NCBI RefSeq assembly: GCF_049647105.1 | Contig: NZ_JBARWZ010000151.1 | Coordinates: 1 to 64,000, forward strand | From: Actinophytocola sp049647105 | GTDB lineage: Bacteria; Actinomycetota; Actinomycetes; Mycobacteriales; Pseudonocardiaceae | Length of the DNA stretch: 64,000 nucleotides | Reading direction: 5' to 3' | Shown: one piece after another, positions 19,789-28,947 of the stretch | Layout: every line of letters starts with the position of its first letter | Position numbering within the stretch: the stretch's first letter is position 1 | Notes under the pieces: model-generated | What the model saw: only the letters and a program-made list of their open reading frames with translations | Database searches by the model: none | Told to the model about the DNA's origin: nothing | Translations under genes and position numbers: made by a program

Positions 19789-20858
19789 TGGCGCCCGTGC
19801 TCGCACTCGTCGGCGCCACCGGCGCGGTCGGCACCGTGATGATCGACATCATGAACGAACGGCCGGCGTTTCCGTTCGGCGAGGTCCGGCTGATCGCGTC
19901 GCAGCGGTCGGCTGGCCGCAGGCTGACCGTGCGCGGCGAGGAGAAGACCGTCGTCGCGCTGTCGCCGGAGGCGTTCGACGGCGTCGACATCGCGATGTTC
20001 GACGTGCCGGACGAGATCTCCGCCGAGTGGGCGCCGATCGCCGCCGCGCGGGGTGCCGTGGTGGTCGACAACTCGGGCGCGTTCCGCATGGACGACGACG
20101 TGCCGCTCGTGGTGCCGGAGTGCAACCTCGACAGGATCGGCGACCGGCCACGCGGGATCATCGCGAACCCGAACTGCACGACGCTGTCGATGATGGCCGC
20201 GCTTGGCGCACTGCACCGGTCGTTCGAGTTGAAAGAGCTGGTGGTCGCGTCCTACCAGGCCGTGTCCGGCGCCGGTGTCGCCGGCGTGGAGCGGCTGTAC
20301 GCGGAGCTGGCCGCGGTGGTCGGCAAGGGCGTCGGTGTGCGGGCGGGTGATGTGCGCGAGGCACTGGAGGCCGCCGGGCTGCCCCTTTCCGACTCGCCGT
20401 TCCCTGCGCCGCTCGCGCTCAACGTGGTCCCGTCGGCCGGGTCCTACAAGGGCGACGGCTGGTACTCCGAGGAGCTGAAGGTCCGCAACGAGTCGAGGAA
20501 GATCCTCGGCATCCCGGACCTGAAGGTGTCCGCGACCTGCGTGCGCGTCCCCGTGGTGACCACGCACTCGCTGGCGGTCCACGCGACGTTCGCCTCGGCG
20601 GTGACCGTCGCCGCCGCCCGCGAGGTGTTCGAGGCGCAGCCGTCGATCGTCCTCCAGGACGACCCGGAGAACGGCGTCTTCCCGACCCCGGCCGACGTGG
20701 TCGGCGGCGACCCGACGTACGTGGGCCGCATCCGGCAGGCGCTGGACTTCCCGAACACCCTCGACTTCTTCGTGTGCGGCGACAACCTCCGCAAGGGCGC
20801 CGCGCTCAACACGTACGAGATCGCGGAAGCCCTGGCCGTCCCGCCTCCCCGGAACTGA
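19788..20858 (+). CDS. asd: Aspartate-semialdehyde dehydrogenase
   Basis: Reduces aspartyl phosphate to aspartate semialdehyde with NADPH. 356 aa. N-terminal GATGAVGTVM nucleotide-binding loop (about residues 8-17), SAGRRL phosphate-site region, the catalytic Cys in NPNCTT (about residue 127), the YQAVSGAG region, and the substrate-binding RVPVVTTHS with the active-site His. ATG overlaps the aspartate kinase stop (TGATG), the usual ask-asd operon. Full length, no oddities. Confidence 0.97.
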   Translation: MAPVLALVGATGAVGTVMIDIMNERPAFPFGEVRLIASQRSAGRRLTVRGEEKTVVALSPEAFDGVDIAMFDVPDEISAEWAPIAAARGAVVVDNSGAFRMDDDVPLVVPECNLDRIGDRPRGIIANPNCTTLSMMAALGALHRSFELKELVVASYQAVSGAGVAGVERLYAELAAVVGKGVGVRAGDVREALEAAGLPLSDSPFPAPLALNVVPSAGSYKGDGWYSEELKVRNESRKILGIPDLKVSATCVRVPVVTTHSLAVHATFASAVTVAAAREVFEAQPSIVLQDDPENGVFPTPADVVGGDPTYVGRIRQALDFPNTLDFFVCGDNLRKGAALNTYEIAEALAVPPPRN

Positions 20859-20958
20859 AGGCTGTTGGTCGCGTCGCCCAACCCGGTGGGGGATCCTCGA
20901 TGTACCGAGCGAGGATGGCGGGCAGGAACACGGTGGTGAGCAGCGCGGAGCGGCGGAC

Positions 20959-21366
20959 ATGATGATCAGGCACGCCCCGGACGGCCATGACGAGCTGCGG
21001 CGTGCCCACTTCGGCGATCTTGGCGGCCGTTTCAACCGCGACGTCTGGTACGCGGAGATCGGCGGCGAGGTCGTCGGCACCGCCATGATCGGCCCGCCGC
21101 GGGGCATCTTCGGCCCGTGGGTCGGCGAGCTGTACCGCATCGAGGTGCACCAGGACCACCGGCGCCATGGCATCGGCACCCGCCTGCACGACGCGTGCGT
21201 TGCCGCATGGCGCTCGCGCGGCGTCACCGTCGGCGTGCTGGAACTCCCGGCCACCGACGAAACCACCCGCGACTTCTACGAAAGCCACGGCTGGCGCCGG
21301 GACGGCCACACCCACCCCGGCTTCCACGGCACCACCTACGTACGACTACGCCGGACCATCGACTGA
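20959..21366 (+). CDS. GNAT-family acetyltransferase, short form
   Basis: 135 aa. The acetyl-CoA-binding motif A is clear (YRIEVHQDHRRHGIGTRLHDAC, about residues 57-78), followed by LELPATDETTRDFYESHGWRRDG typical of the C-terminal half. The N-terminal portion before the first long strand (VWYAEIGGEVVGTAMI) is shorter than usual: only about 28 residues replace the usual beta1-alpha1-alpha2 unit. Either it is a compact family member or the 5' part was lost; the 100 bases upstream show no in-frame extension with family similarity. ATG at 20959 is the only sensible start. Substrate unknown. Confidence 0.65.
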   Translation: MMIRHAPDGHDELRRAHFGDLGGRFNRDVWYAEIGGEVVGTAMIGPPRGIFGPWVGELYRIEVHQDHRRHGIGTRLHDACVAAWRSRGVTVGVLELPATDETTRDFYESHGWRRDGHTHPGFHGTTYVRLRRTID

Positions 21367-21378
21367 CAACCCGCGGGT

Positions 21379-22554
21379 TCAGGTGGTGGCCGGTACCTGT
21401 TCGCGTTGCCGTGCCGCCAGTACCCATGCCAGTCCGGCGACAAGGACGCCGCCGATGCCTGCGGTGGCGAAGCCCCAGCCGGGTGACGCGTGGTCCACGA
21501 CGAACCCGACCAGCGGTGCGCCCGCCGCCGACCCGAGCGTGAACGCCGACGACTGCAGCCCCATCGCCACTCCGCGTGCGGCGGGCGGTGCGAGCCGGGC
21601 CACCTCCTCGCCGGTGGCGGCGATCGTCGGCGCACAGAGGAACGCCGCGGGCACCAGCACCAGCATGAGCGACCACCACGCGCCGCCCGCGAGTCCGATC
21701 GGGACCGTCAGCAGCCCCAGCCACGCCATCAGCGTCACCTGCCGGAACGACCGCGTGAGCGCCCCGTAGACGAGCCCGCCCACGGCGGACGCGGCCGACC
21801 ACGCGATCACGATGAGGCCGGTCCACGAAAGGTCCTCGTTGTGCTGCATCTGCGCGACGATCGCGACCTCGGAGCCCGCGAGGATGAACACGGCGCCCGC
21901 GCCGACGAGCAGGACACCCACCAGTCGCGGCGACAGCCATACCCGGCGCGGCACCTTCTCCGCTGATGCCTTCTCCGCCTCGCTGCGCACCGCGGGGTTC
22001 ACTACGTACAACGCGGACCCGACGACCACGATGCCCGCCGCCATCGCGAGCGTCGCGGTCTGCGTGGAGAACTGCGTGGAGACGAGCACCGCCGCCGCGG
22101 GCCCGACCATGAACGACAGCTCGGTCGACACCGTGTCCATCGAGTACGCGGTCCGCCGCAGGTCGTCGGGCACGATCGCGGCGATGGCCTGCCGCCCGAT
22201 GGACATGGCGGGCAGCACGAGCAAGCCGCCGACGAAGCCGCACACGAGCAGCACCGGGTACGGCATGAATCGCGCGAGCACCCAGAACGTGGTCTCGCCG
22301 ATCGTGGTGACCACGAGCATCGGCCGCAGCCCGTACCGGTCGACGACGCGCCCCAGCACCGGCGCCCCGAGCGCGATGCCGATGGTCGCCACCGCACCGA
22401 CGACGCCTGCCGCGCCGTAGCCGCGGTCCATCGTCACCGCGACGTGCAAGGTCAGGACCATGCCGGCCGCGGTAGCCGGGATACGGGCGAAGAACGCGAG
22501 GACCAGGAGGGTCCGGACCCCGGGCAGGGCAAGCGTTCGGCGGTACAACTGCAT
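21379..22554 (-). CDS. Major facilitator superfamily transporter
   Basis: 391 aa with twelve hydrophobic segments. The loop 2-3 signature is visible as GAPVLGRVVDRYGLRPM (about residues 61-77). ATG at 22554 with GAGAGGT upstream gives the natural MQLYRRTLALPGVRTLLVLAFF start; an in-frame TTG/GTG further upstream adds only polar residues. Resembles exporters of drugs or sugars of the small MFS type; the substrate cannot be stated. It is divergent from the furA-katA unit (111-base gap) and converges on the GNAT gene. Confidence 0.8.
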   Translation of the reverse strand: MQLYRRTLALPGVRTLLVLAFFARIPATAAGMVLTLHVAVTMDRGYGAAGVVGAVATIGIALGAPVLGRVVDRYGLRPMLVVTTIGETTFWVLARFMPYPVLLVCGFVGGLLVLPAMSIGRQAIAAIVPDDLRRTAYSMDTVSTELSFMVGPAAAVLVSTQFSTQTATLAMAAGIVVVGSALYVVNPAVRSEAEKASAEKVPRRVWLSPRLVGVLLVGAGAVFILAGSEVAIVAQMQHNEDLSWTGLIVIAWSAASAVGGLVYGALTRSFRQVTLMAWLGLLTVPIGLAGGAWWSLMLVLVPAAFLCAPTIAATGEEVARLAPPAARGVAMGLQSSAFTLGSAAGAPLVGFVVDHASPGWGFATAGIGGVLVAGLAWVLAARQREQVPATT

Positions 22555-22627
22555 GATTTGATGTGACCTCTCGCGATCGTCGATCGGCAACCAATTTACG
22601 GCCGACCGACCGACAGTGCCGCGCCTA

Positions 22628-22646
22628 TTCTTGACTCATTCCAGAA
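22628..22646 (+). promoter_or_regulatory. Candidate FurA/CatR box and promoter of furA-katA
   Basis: TTCTTGACTCATTCCAGAA, an imperfect inverted repeat (TTCT-TGA / TCC-AGAA), includes a TTGACT -35-like hexamer and lies 20 bases before furA. Autoregulated furA-type genes of actinomycetes carry a comparable AT-rich site directly upstream; assignment here is by position and shape only. Confidence 0.5.
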
Positions 22647-22665
22647 AAGGTGGTGTCGTGGAGGC

Positions 22666-23097
22666 ATGAGCGACCACCGGGCAGAACAGCTGAGGGCCGT
22701 GGGCCTGCGGGTCACCGCGCCGCGCGTCGCCACGCTCGACTGGCTGGCAGAACACCCGCACGCAACCGCCGACCAGGTGGCCGAGGGGGTGCGTGCACGG
22801 CTCGGTTCTGTGTCCACGCAGGCTATCTACGACGTGCTGAACGCGTGCACCCAGACCGGTCTGCTGCGGCGCATCGAACCCGCGGGGTCCTCCGCCAGGT
22901 TCGAGGCCCGCGTCGACGACGACCACCACCACCTCGTCTGCCGGGACTGCGGGCGCACCGAGGACGTCGACCGCGTGGTCGGCGCCGCGCCGTGCCTCGA
23001 ACCGTCGACGTCCGCCGGGTTCACGATCGACGCGGCGGAGGTCGTCTTCTGGGGGCGGTGCCCCGGCTGCGCGGCAGAACAGGAGGGACAGCCGTGA
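22666..23097 (+). CDS. furA: Fur-family regulator (FurA/CatR type)
   Basis: 143 aa Fur-type repressor. N-terminal winged helix (LRVTAPRVATLDWLAEHPHATADQVAEGV...VSTQAIYDVLNACTQTGLLRRIEP), then the metal-binding HHHLVCRDCGRTEDVD (about residues 86-101) and a second CXXC pair near the C-terminus (RCPGCAAEQE). Fur proteins next to catalase genes sense peroxide by oxidation of the metal site. ATG at 22666 follows GTGGAGGC. GTGA overlap with katA makes the two a single regulatory unit, as in FurA-KatG and CatR-CatA systems. Confidence 0.88.
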   Translation: MSDHRAEQLRAVGLRVTAPRVATLDWLAEHPHATADQVAEGVRARLGSVSTQAIYDVLNACTQTGLLRRIEPAGSSARFEARVDDDHHHLVCRDCGRTEDVDRVVGAAPCLEPSTSAGFTIDAAEVVFWGRCPGCAAEQEGQP

Positions 23098-24545
23098 CCC
23101 GTCCGACCACGAACAACGTGGGCATCCCGGTCCCCAGTGACAACGACTCGCTGACACTGGGCGAAGACGGGCCGATCCTGTTACAGGACCACTACCTGAT
23201 CGAGAAGAACGCGCAGTTCAACCGTGAGCGCGTGCCGGAGCGGGTGGTCCACGCGAAGGGCGGTGGCGCGTTCGGCTTCCTCGAGGTGACAGAGGACGTC
23301 AGCCAGTTCACGAAGGCCGCGGTCTTCCAGCCGGGCACCCGCACCGAGAGCCTCGTGCGCTTCTCGACCGTCGCGGGGGAGCACGGCTCACCGGACACCT
23401 GGCGCGACCCCCGCGGCTTCGCGGTGAAGTTCTACACGCAGCAGGGCAACTACGACCTCGTCGGCAACAACACGCCGGTGTTCTTCATCCGCGACCCGAT
23501 CAAGTTCCCCGACTTCATCCGCTCCCAGAAACGCCGCGCGGACAACAACCTGCGCGACCACGACATGCAGTGGGACTTCTGGACGCTGCGGCCGGAGTCC
23601 GCCCACCAGGTCACGTGGCTGATGGGCGATCGCGGCATCCCGTCGTCGTGGCGGGAGATGAACGGCTACGGGCCGCACACGTACCTGTGGCAGAACGCGG
23701 GCGGCGAGAAGTTCTGGATCAAGTACCACTTCAGGACCGACCAGGGCACCGGCTACCTCACGCAGGCCGACGCGGACCGCATCGCGGGTGAGGACGCCGA
23801 CTTCCACGTCCGGGACCTGCACACCGCGATCAAGCGCGGCGACCACCCGTCCTGGACGCTGTACGTGCAGGTCATGCCGCACGACGACGCCGCGGGCTAC
23901 CGGTTCAACCCGTTCGACCTGACCAAGGTGTGGCCGCACGCGGACCACCCGCTGATCAAGGTCGGTCGCTGGGTGCTCGACCGCAACCCGGAGAGCTACT
24001 TCGCGGAGATCGAGCAGGCGTCGTTCGAGCCGTCGAACCTGGTGCCGGGCATCGGCCCTTCACCGGACAAGATGCTGCTCGGCAGGCTGTTCTCCTACCC
24101 GGACGCGCACCGCTACCGCATCGGCACCAACTACGCGGAGCTGCCCGTGAACGCCGCGAGGACCGAGAAGAACAGCTACGCCAAGGACGGCGCCATGCGC
24201 TACACCAACCCCGGCGACCCGGTGTACGCGCCGAACAGCCACGGCGGCCCGCACGCCGACCCCGCGCTGGCGGGCGAGACCGCGTCCGCGTACGGCGCGA
24301 CCGGCGAGGTCCTGCGCGCCGCGTACCGCCCGCACGCCGAGGACGACGACTTCGGGCAGCCGGGCACGCTGGTCCGCGAGGTCATGGACGACGACCAGCG
24401 GGAGCGGCTGGTGGGCAACATCATCGGGCACGTGAAGAACGGGGTGTCGAACCCGGTGCTGGCGCGTGTGGTCGAGTACTGGCGCAGCGTCGACGAGGCG
24501 CTCGGCGACAAGGTCGCGGCGGCGTTCGGTCCCTCCCCGGCCTGA
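23094..24545 (+). CDS. katA: Monofunctional heme catalase
   Basis: Decomposes hydrogen peroxide. 483 aa, the small-subunit clade. Catalytic His in VVHAKGGGAFG (about residue 46), the Asn in VGNNTPVFFIRD, the FSTVAGEHGSPDTWRDPRGFAVKFYT region, and the proximal heme-ligand Tyr in RLFSYPDAHRYRIGTNY (about residue 332). GTG at 23094 overlaps the furA stop (GTGA); the open frame upstream reads through furA. Expression is expected to follow furA derepression by peroxide. Confidence 0.95.
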   Translation: MTRPTTNNVGIPVPSDNDSLTLGEDGPILLQDHYLIEKNAQFNRERVPERVVHAKGGGAFGFLEVTEDVSQFTKAAVFQPGTRTESLVRFSTVAGEHGSPDTWRDPRGFAVKFYTQQGNYDLVGNNTPVFFIRDPIKFPDFIRSQKRRADNNLRDHDMQWDFWTLRPESAHQVTWLMGDRGIPSSWREMNGYGPHTYLWQNAGGEKFWIKYHFRTDQGTGYLTQADADRIAGEDADFHVRDLHTAIKRGDHPSWTLYVQVMPHDDAAGYRFNPFDLTKVWPHADHPLIKVGRWVLDRNPESYFAEIEQASFEPSNLVPGIGPSPDKMLLGRLFSYPDAHRYRIGTNYAELPVNAARTEKNSYAKDGAMRYTNPGDPVYAPNSHGGPHADPALAGETASAYGATGEVLRAAYRPHAEDDDFGQPGTLVREVMDDDQRERLVGNIIGHVKNGVSNPVLARVVEYWRSVDEALGDKVAAAFGPSPA

Positions 24546-24568
24546 CCGGTCCGGCAGTTCTGTCAGGC
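24540..24568. terminator. Short hairpin between convergent katA and esterase
   Basis: GCCTGAC (24540-24546) pairs with GTCAGGC (24562-24568). It spans the stop codons of two convergent genes. Only 7 base pairs and no U-run, so a weak candidate. Confidence 0.35.
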
Positions 24569-25666
24569 GGTCGGCCGGAACAGGTCGACGACGTTCGCGC
24601 GGGACCGCAGCGCGAGACCCGTCCGAAGCGCGCCCGCCGCTTCGGAGACGGCTTCCCGAAAACGCATGCCGAGGTTCACGAAGCTGACGAACCCGTGAAT
24701 GAGGTCGTCGTGCTGCCGTTTCACCACCGGCACCCCCGCCTCCCGCAGCCGGTCGGCGAACGCGTTGCCCTCGTCGCGCAGCGGGTCGAACCCGGCGGTC
24801 GCCACGTAGGCGGGCGGCAGCCCGCGCAGGTCGCCCGCGAGCAGCGGGGACAGCCTCGGGTCCGCACGCATGTCGACGTCCGGGCAGTAGTGGTCGAGGA
24901 ACCACGTCATGTCGTCGTCGGTGAGGAAGAAGCCGTCGGCGAACAGGTCCCGGGACCGGCGCCGGGTGGTGCCGTCGGTGGCGGGGTAGAAGAGCAGCTG
25001 GAAGACCGGCCGCGGTCCCTTGGCCATGGTCTGCACCGTCTGGAGGCACACGGACGCGGCCAGGTTCGCGCCTGCGCTGTCGCCGCCGATCGCGATCGCC
25101 GACGAGTCCGCGCCGAGCGCCTCCGCGTTGTGCGCGGCGAACCGGAACGCGGTGAGCGCGTCCTGTGCGGCGGCCGGGAAATGGTGCTCCGGTGCCAGCC
25201 GGTACCCGACCGACAGCACCCGGACCTGGGCGTTCCTGGCCAGGTAGCGGCAGGTCGAGTCATGCGTCTCGATGCTGCCGATGACCCAGCCGCCGCCGTG
25301 GAAGTACACGAGCAGCGGTGATCCCGGCGCGAGGCTGACCGGTTCGTACAGCCGGGCGGGCACCGGGTCGCCCGCCTCCGACGGGATGTCCAGGTCGCGG
25401 GTCCGCACGCCGGTGACGCCGGGCCCGACCAGGTCGCGTCGCAGCTCGAGCTGCGCACGCGCGTCGGCAGGCGTCCCACCCCCGAGGTTGGTGTCGGTGA
25501 GCGCCAGCATGCGCAGCAGCAGCTGCGCGTCGAGCGCCAGCTCCAGCCCGTCCCGCCGGATCGGGGGCCCGGCGATCAGCCTGCGCAACGGCCGGGGCAG
25601 CGCGTACACGGCGTGCAGGGCGGCACCTTGAACGGGCAGCGGGACCCTGTCCATCACTCTCGACAT
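24563..25666 (-). CDS. Alpha/beta hydrolase, hormone-sensitive-lipase family
   Basis: 367 aa. Oxyanion-hole motif YFHGGGW (about residue 140), nucleophile elbow GGDSAGANLA (about residue 215), catalytic Asp in GFDPLRDEG and His in DLIHGFVS (about residue 330). The N-terminal cap of roughly 100 residues contains PLRRLIAGPPIRRDGLELALDAQLLLRML, as in LipR/LipN-type actinobacterial esterases. ATG at 25666 is preceded by GGAGGCG. Likely a short-chain esterase or lipase; the natural substrate is unknown. Confidence 0.85.
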   Translation of the reverse strand: MSRVMDRVPLPVQGAALHAVYALPRPLRRLIAGPPIRRDGLELALDAQLLLRMLALTDTNLGGGTPADARAQLELRRDLVGPGVTGVRTRDLDIPSEAGDPVPARLYEPVSLAPGSPLLVYFHGGGWVIGSIETHDSTCRYLARNAQVRVLSVGYRLAPEHHFPAAAQDALTAFRFAAHNAEALGADSSAIAIGGDSAGANLAASVCLQTVQTMAKGPRPVFQLLFYPATDGTTRRRSRDLFADGFFLTDDDMTWFLDHYCPDVDMRADPRLSPLLAGDLRGLPPAYVATAGFDPLRDEGNAFADRLREAGVPVVKRQHDDLIHGFVSFVNLGMRFREAVSEAAGALRTGLALRSRANVVDLFRPTA

Positions 25667-25844
25667 AACGCCTCCCGGGCGGGTACGGATGGAGGCTAAC
25701 CAATGAACGTGTCGCTGGTCACCCGATGTACGGAAAGTCCACTACCACGGGTGCTTGTCCATGGCCAGACCGCTGGTGGAACTACTAGGAGTGGAGTGAA
25801 GTGTCGCCAAAAGGGAGGATGATCGGGGTGGCGAAGGGAGAACG

Positions 25845-26402
25845 GTGACTGTCAGCGTGGTGGGCATCGGTGGGTCGTTGCGCACGGACTCGCAGTCCGA
25901 GCGTGCTTTGCGCATCGCGCTCGACGGGGCGGAGAAGGCGGGCGCCAAGACGACCGTCGTCACCGGGACCGATCTGGTCCTGCCGTTCTACGACCCGGCG
26001 GAGCCGGAACGCGGCCCGGCCGCCTACCGGCTGGTCGAGGAGCTCCGCAACGCCGACGGCGTCGTCCTCGTCTCGCCCGGCTACCACGGCACGATCTCCG
26101 GTCTGGTCAAGAACGCCCTCGACTACGTGGAGGACCTGCGCGACGACGTGCGCCCGTACCTCGACGGCAGGGCGGTCGGCTGTGTCGCGGCCGCACGGGG
26201 CTGGCAGGCGTCCGTCACCACGCTCACGGCACTGCGCTCGATCGTGCACGCGCTGCGCGGCTGGCCGACCCCGCTCGGCGCGGCCGTGAACTCCGCGGAT
26301 GTCGTGTTCGGGCCGGACGGGAGCTGCTCGGACGAGCAGGTCGCCATGTCGCTTCGCACGATCGGGCGACAGGTAGTGGAGTTCGCCACCGCACGCGTGT
26401 GA
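25845..26402 (+). CDS. NADPH-dependent FMN reductase
   Basis: 185 aa flavodoxin-like reductase: VVGIGGSLRTDSQSERALRIAL (FMN phosphate loop, about residues 4-25), LPFYDP, ADGVVLVSPGYHGTISGLVKNALDYVEDL (about residues 69-97), GCVAAARGWQAS. GTG at 25845 follows AAGGGAG. It is the family of SsuE/ArsH-like and chromate/azo reductases that transfer hydride to flavins or quinones. No partner monooxygenase is adjacent; the next gene is a Dps protein, suggesting a redox-stress setting. Confidence 0.85.
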   Translation: MTVSVVGIGGSLRTDSQSERALRIALDGAEKAGAKTTVVTGTDLVLPFYDPAEPERGPAAYRLVEELRNADGVVLVSPGYHGTISGLVKNALDYVEDLRDDVRPYLDGRAVGCVAAARGWQASVTTLTALRSIVHALRGWPTPLGAAVNSADVVFGPDGSCSDEQVAMSLRTIGRQVVEFATARV

Positions 26403-26417
26403 CCAGGAATCCCTCCG

Positions 26418-26446
26418 GGTACACCACCGTTTTCCCCAGGTGTACC
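26418..26446 (+). promoter_or_regulatory. Inverted repeat in front of dps
   Basis: GGTACACC (26418-26425) and GGTGTACC (26439-26446) form a perfect 8-bp inverted repeat with a 13-base loop, ending just before the GAGGAGGT ribosome site of dps. It may be an operator or an RNA hairpin limiting translation. Confidence 0.5.
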
Positions 26447-26459
26447 GAGGAGGTATGAG

Positions 26460-26936
26460 ATGACCAAGTCACCCATAACCAGCCCGCTGGGCGACGCCGA
26501 ACGCGAGGCCACCGGCGCGGTCCTCCAGGCGACACTCGTCGACCTGATCGACCTGTCCCTGATCGCCAAGCAGGCCCACTGGAACGTCGTCGGCCAGAAC
26601 TTCCGCAGCGCCCACCTCCAGCTCGACGAGCTGGTGTCGGCGTCCCGGCAGTACGTCGACGAGGTGGCCGAGCGCGCCAACGCCATCGGCATCTCCCCGA
26701 ACGGCAAGGCCAAGGCCGTCGTCGAGTCCTCCGGCATCCCGGACTACCCCGCCAACTGGCAGAACACGGAGGCCACCGTCGCCGCGATCGTCGAGATCCT
26801 CGGCGAGTTCATCAAGCGGCTGCGCAAGCGCATCGACGAGACCGACAAGACCGACCTGGTCACCCAGGACCTGCTGATCGAGATCGCCGCCGAGATCGAG
26901 AAGCAGCACTGGATGTGGCAGGCCCAGACCGCCTAG
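26460..26936 (+). CDS. dps: Dps-type mini-ferritin
   Basis: 158 aa ferritin-like DNA-protection protein. The inter-subunit ferroxidase residues are visible in SLIAKQAHWNVVGQNFRSAHLQLDELV (His about residue 40, Asp and Glu in the following DEL). The four-helix pattern ends in EIAAEIEKQHWMWQAQTA. ATG at 26460 (the preceding ATG at 26455 is out of frame), with GAGGAGGT. Stores iron and protects DNA from peroxide. Its stop codon overlaps that of the convergent S9 peptidase: CTAG at 26933-26936 serves as stop on both strands. Confidence 0.93.
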   Translation: MTKSPITSPLGDAEREATGAVLQATLVDLIDLSLIAKQAHWNVVGQNFRSAHLQLDELVSASRQYVDEVAERANAIGISPNGKAKAVVESSGIPDYPANWQNTEATVAAIVEILGEFIKRLRKRIDETDKTDLVTQDLLIEIAAEIEKQHWMWQAQTA

Positions 26937-28771
26937 CTGCCCAGGTGGCGGCGGACGAAGTCGACCTCGATCGCGGTCTGCTTGATCGTCTCGGCGACCA
27001 CCAGCGATCCGTGACCCGCGTCGTACCGGTACACCTCGTACGGGCTGTTCCGCTCCGCCAGCCGCTCGAGATAGTTCTCGATCTGGCGGATCGGGCAGCG
27101 CGGGTCGTTCTCCCCGGCCACCACCAGCACCGGCGCGGCCACGCTGTCCACGTACGTGATCGGCGAGCACTCGACGTAGCGGTCCCGCACGTCGTCGGGT
27201 GAGCCGCCGAACAGCGCCCGGTCGAACGCCCGCAGCGGCTCCATCTCGTCCTCGTATGCGGCGAGGTAGTCCGCCACCGGCACCCCCGCGACCCCCGCGG
27301 CCCACAGTCGCGGCTGCGTCCCCATCGCCAGCAGCGACAGGTAACCACCCCACGAGGCGCCGTTGACCACGCACTTCGCCGGATCCGCCAGCTCCTTCGC
27401 CACCGCCCACTCGTGCACCGCGGCCACGTCAGCCAGCTCGGTGAGCCCCGGCCTGCCCTCGATGGCGTCCCGCCACTTCGAGCCGTACCCGGACGAGCCG
27501 CGGTAGTTGACGTGCACGATCGCGAACCCGGCGTCCAGCCACACCGCCCGGTACGCCGAGAACCGGTCCTCGTCGTGCGAGTGCGGGCCGCCGTGCAGCG
27601 AGAACACCGTCGGCAGCGGCCCGTCCTGCGCGTCGGCCGGCCGCGCGTACAGCGCGTGCACCTCGCCGTCCTCGCTCGGCACGAACACGTCCATCAACTC
27701 GACCGACTCGGGCGCCCGGTGCCCAGGCGGCGCCAGCAGCACCCGCTCTGTGCCGTCGGTGTACAGCGCTCGAACGACCCCGGGCCGGGCCGCGTTGGAC
27801 CACGAGTACTCGACCGTGTGGTCGGGCCGCACGTCCACCGACCCGATCGTGCCCACCTGGGTGGCGAGCTTGGTCAGCCTGCCGGCGGCGAGGTCGTAGC
27901 GGTGGACCGTGTTGCGGGCCTCGTACGTGTGCACGACGACGATCGCGCGGCCGTCGGGGTACCAGTCGGCGGTCAGCTCGCCTGGCAGGTCGATGGCCAG
28001 CTCGACCTCGGTGTCCTCGGAGACGTCCCAGATCAGCAGCTCGTCGCGGCCCCGCCGCTCATGCCGGACCAGCAGGCGCTGGTCGCCACCGACCGGGCTG
28101 AACCCGATCGCTTCGAGCCCCTTGCCCTCGCCGTCCCACTTCTCGGCGACCGTCGCGCCGTCGGCCACCGCGAGGACCCGCAGCGCGGTATGCCGGCTGT
28201 CGCCGTGCTCGGAGTGCTCGATGGCGAGCAGCGTCTCGTCGCGGGACAGCGCGGTCACGCCGCCGTCGTTCTCGTTCCGGTACACGACCCGCGCGGCCGC
28301 GCCGTTTTTCGAGACGAACACGGCGGTGCCGTCGTCGTCGGACACGCCGACCGCCGTGACAGTGCGGCCGACGGCCAGGCCCGCGGGGTAGCCGGCCGCG
28401 GTGCCGGGCATCGCGGCCACGGGCTTTTCGTTGGCGGGCCTGCCCGCGAACGGCTCGGACACCCAGCTGCCGAACTCGTTGCCGTCGGAGTCGGCGAACC
28501 ACCAGATGTGCTCGCCGTCCGGGGTGATGGTGCCGTTGTGGGTGCCGTTGGGCCGGTCGGTGACCTTCCGGTGCGTGTCGGTCGCACGGTCCCACGCGTA
28601 GATCTCGAACACGCCGCTCGCGTTGGAGACGTAGATGTTGCGGTCCGGCGCGTCGCGGGCCCAGCCGGGCAGGGACACGCGGGCCGCGGTGAACCGTGCG
28701 CGCCAGCGGGCCTCGGCGTCGTCGTCGGCGAACAGTCGGTCTGGGACCTCGGCGGCCGGGTGGTTGCTCAC
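26933..28771 (-). CDS. S9-family prolyl oligopeptidase-like serine peptidase
   Basis: 612 aa. N-terminal seven-bladed beta-propeller (about residues 40-360, repeats such as IYVSNASGVFEIYAWDRATD and LLIWDVSEDTEVELAID) and a C-terminal alpha/beta-hydrolase domain with nucleophile NGASWGGYLSLLAMG, Asp in VVAGENDPRCPI and His in YDAGHGSLV. GTG at 28771 with a CAGGGGG ribosome site is preferred over the further upstream start, which adds unrelated residues. Acyl-aminoacyl-peptidase or dipeptidyl-peptidase type; cytoplasmic, since no signal peptide is present. Confidence 0.88.
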   Translation of the reverse strand: MSNHPAAEVPDRLFADDDAEARWRARFTAARVSLPGWARDAPDRNIYVSNASGVFEIYAWDRATDTHRKVTDRPNGTHNGTITPDGEHIWWFADSDGNEFGSWVSEPFAGRPANEKPVAAMPGTAAGYPAGLAVGRTVTAVGVSDDDGTAVFVSKNGAAARVVYRNENDGGVTALSRDETLLAIEHSEHGDSRHTALRVLAVADGATVAEKWDGEGKGLEAIGFSPVGGDQRLLVRHERRGRDELLIWDVSEDTEVELAIDLPGELTADWYPDGRAIVVVHTYEARNTVHRYDLAAGRLTKLATQVGTIGSVDVRPDHTVEYSWSNAARPGVVRALYTDGTERVLLAPPGHRAPESVELMDVFVPSEDGEVHALYARPADAQDGPLPTVFSLHGGPHSHDEDRFSAYRAVWLDAGFAIVHVNYRGSSGYGSKWRDAIEGRPGLTELADVAAVHEWAVAKELADPAKCVVNGASWGGYLSLLAMGTQPRLWAAGVAGVPVADYLAAYEDEMEPLRAFDRALFGGSPDDVRDRYVECSPITYVDSVAAPVLVVAGENDPRCPIRQIENYLERLAERNSPYEVYRYDAGHGSLVVAETIKQTAIEVDFVRRHLGS

Positions 28772-28947
28772 CCCCTGATCCTGCCAAACCGCGGCGACTT
28801 CGCACAGCGTGTCCGCTGGTGGCACGCACCTGACCGCCGGTATCGAGAAAACCCTTGTTGCGAAGGGACAACCGGCCCGCGGGTGCCGACTGGCCCGATT
28901 TCGCGGCAGGCGAGTTAGCGCAGGGTCCTCGCGGGGTATCCCCGTGC

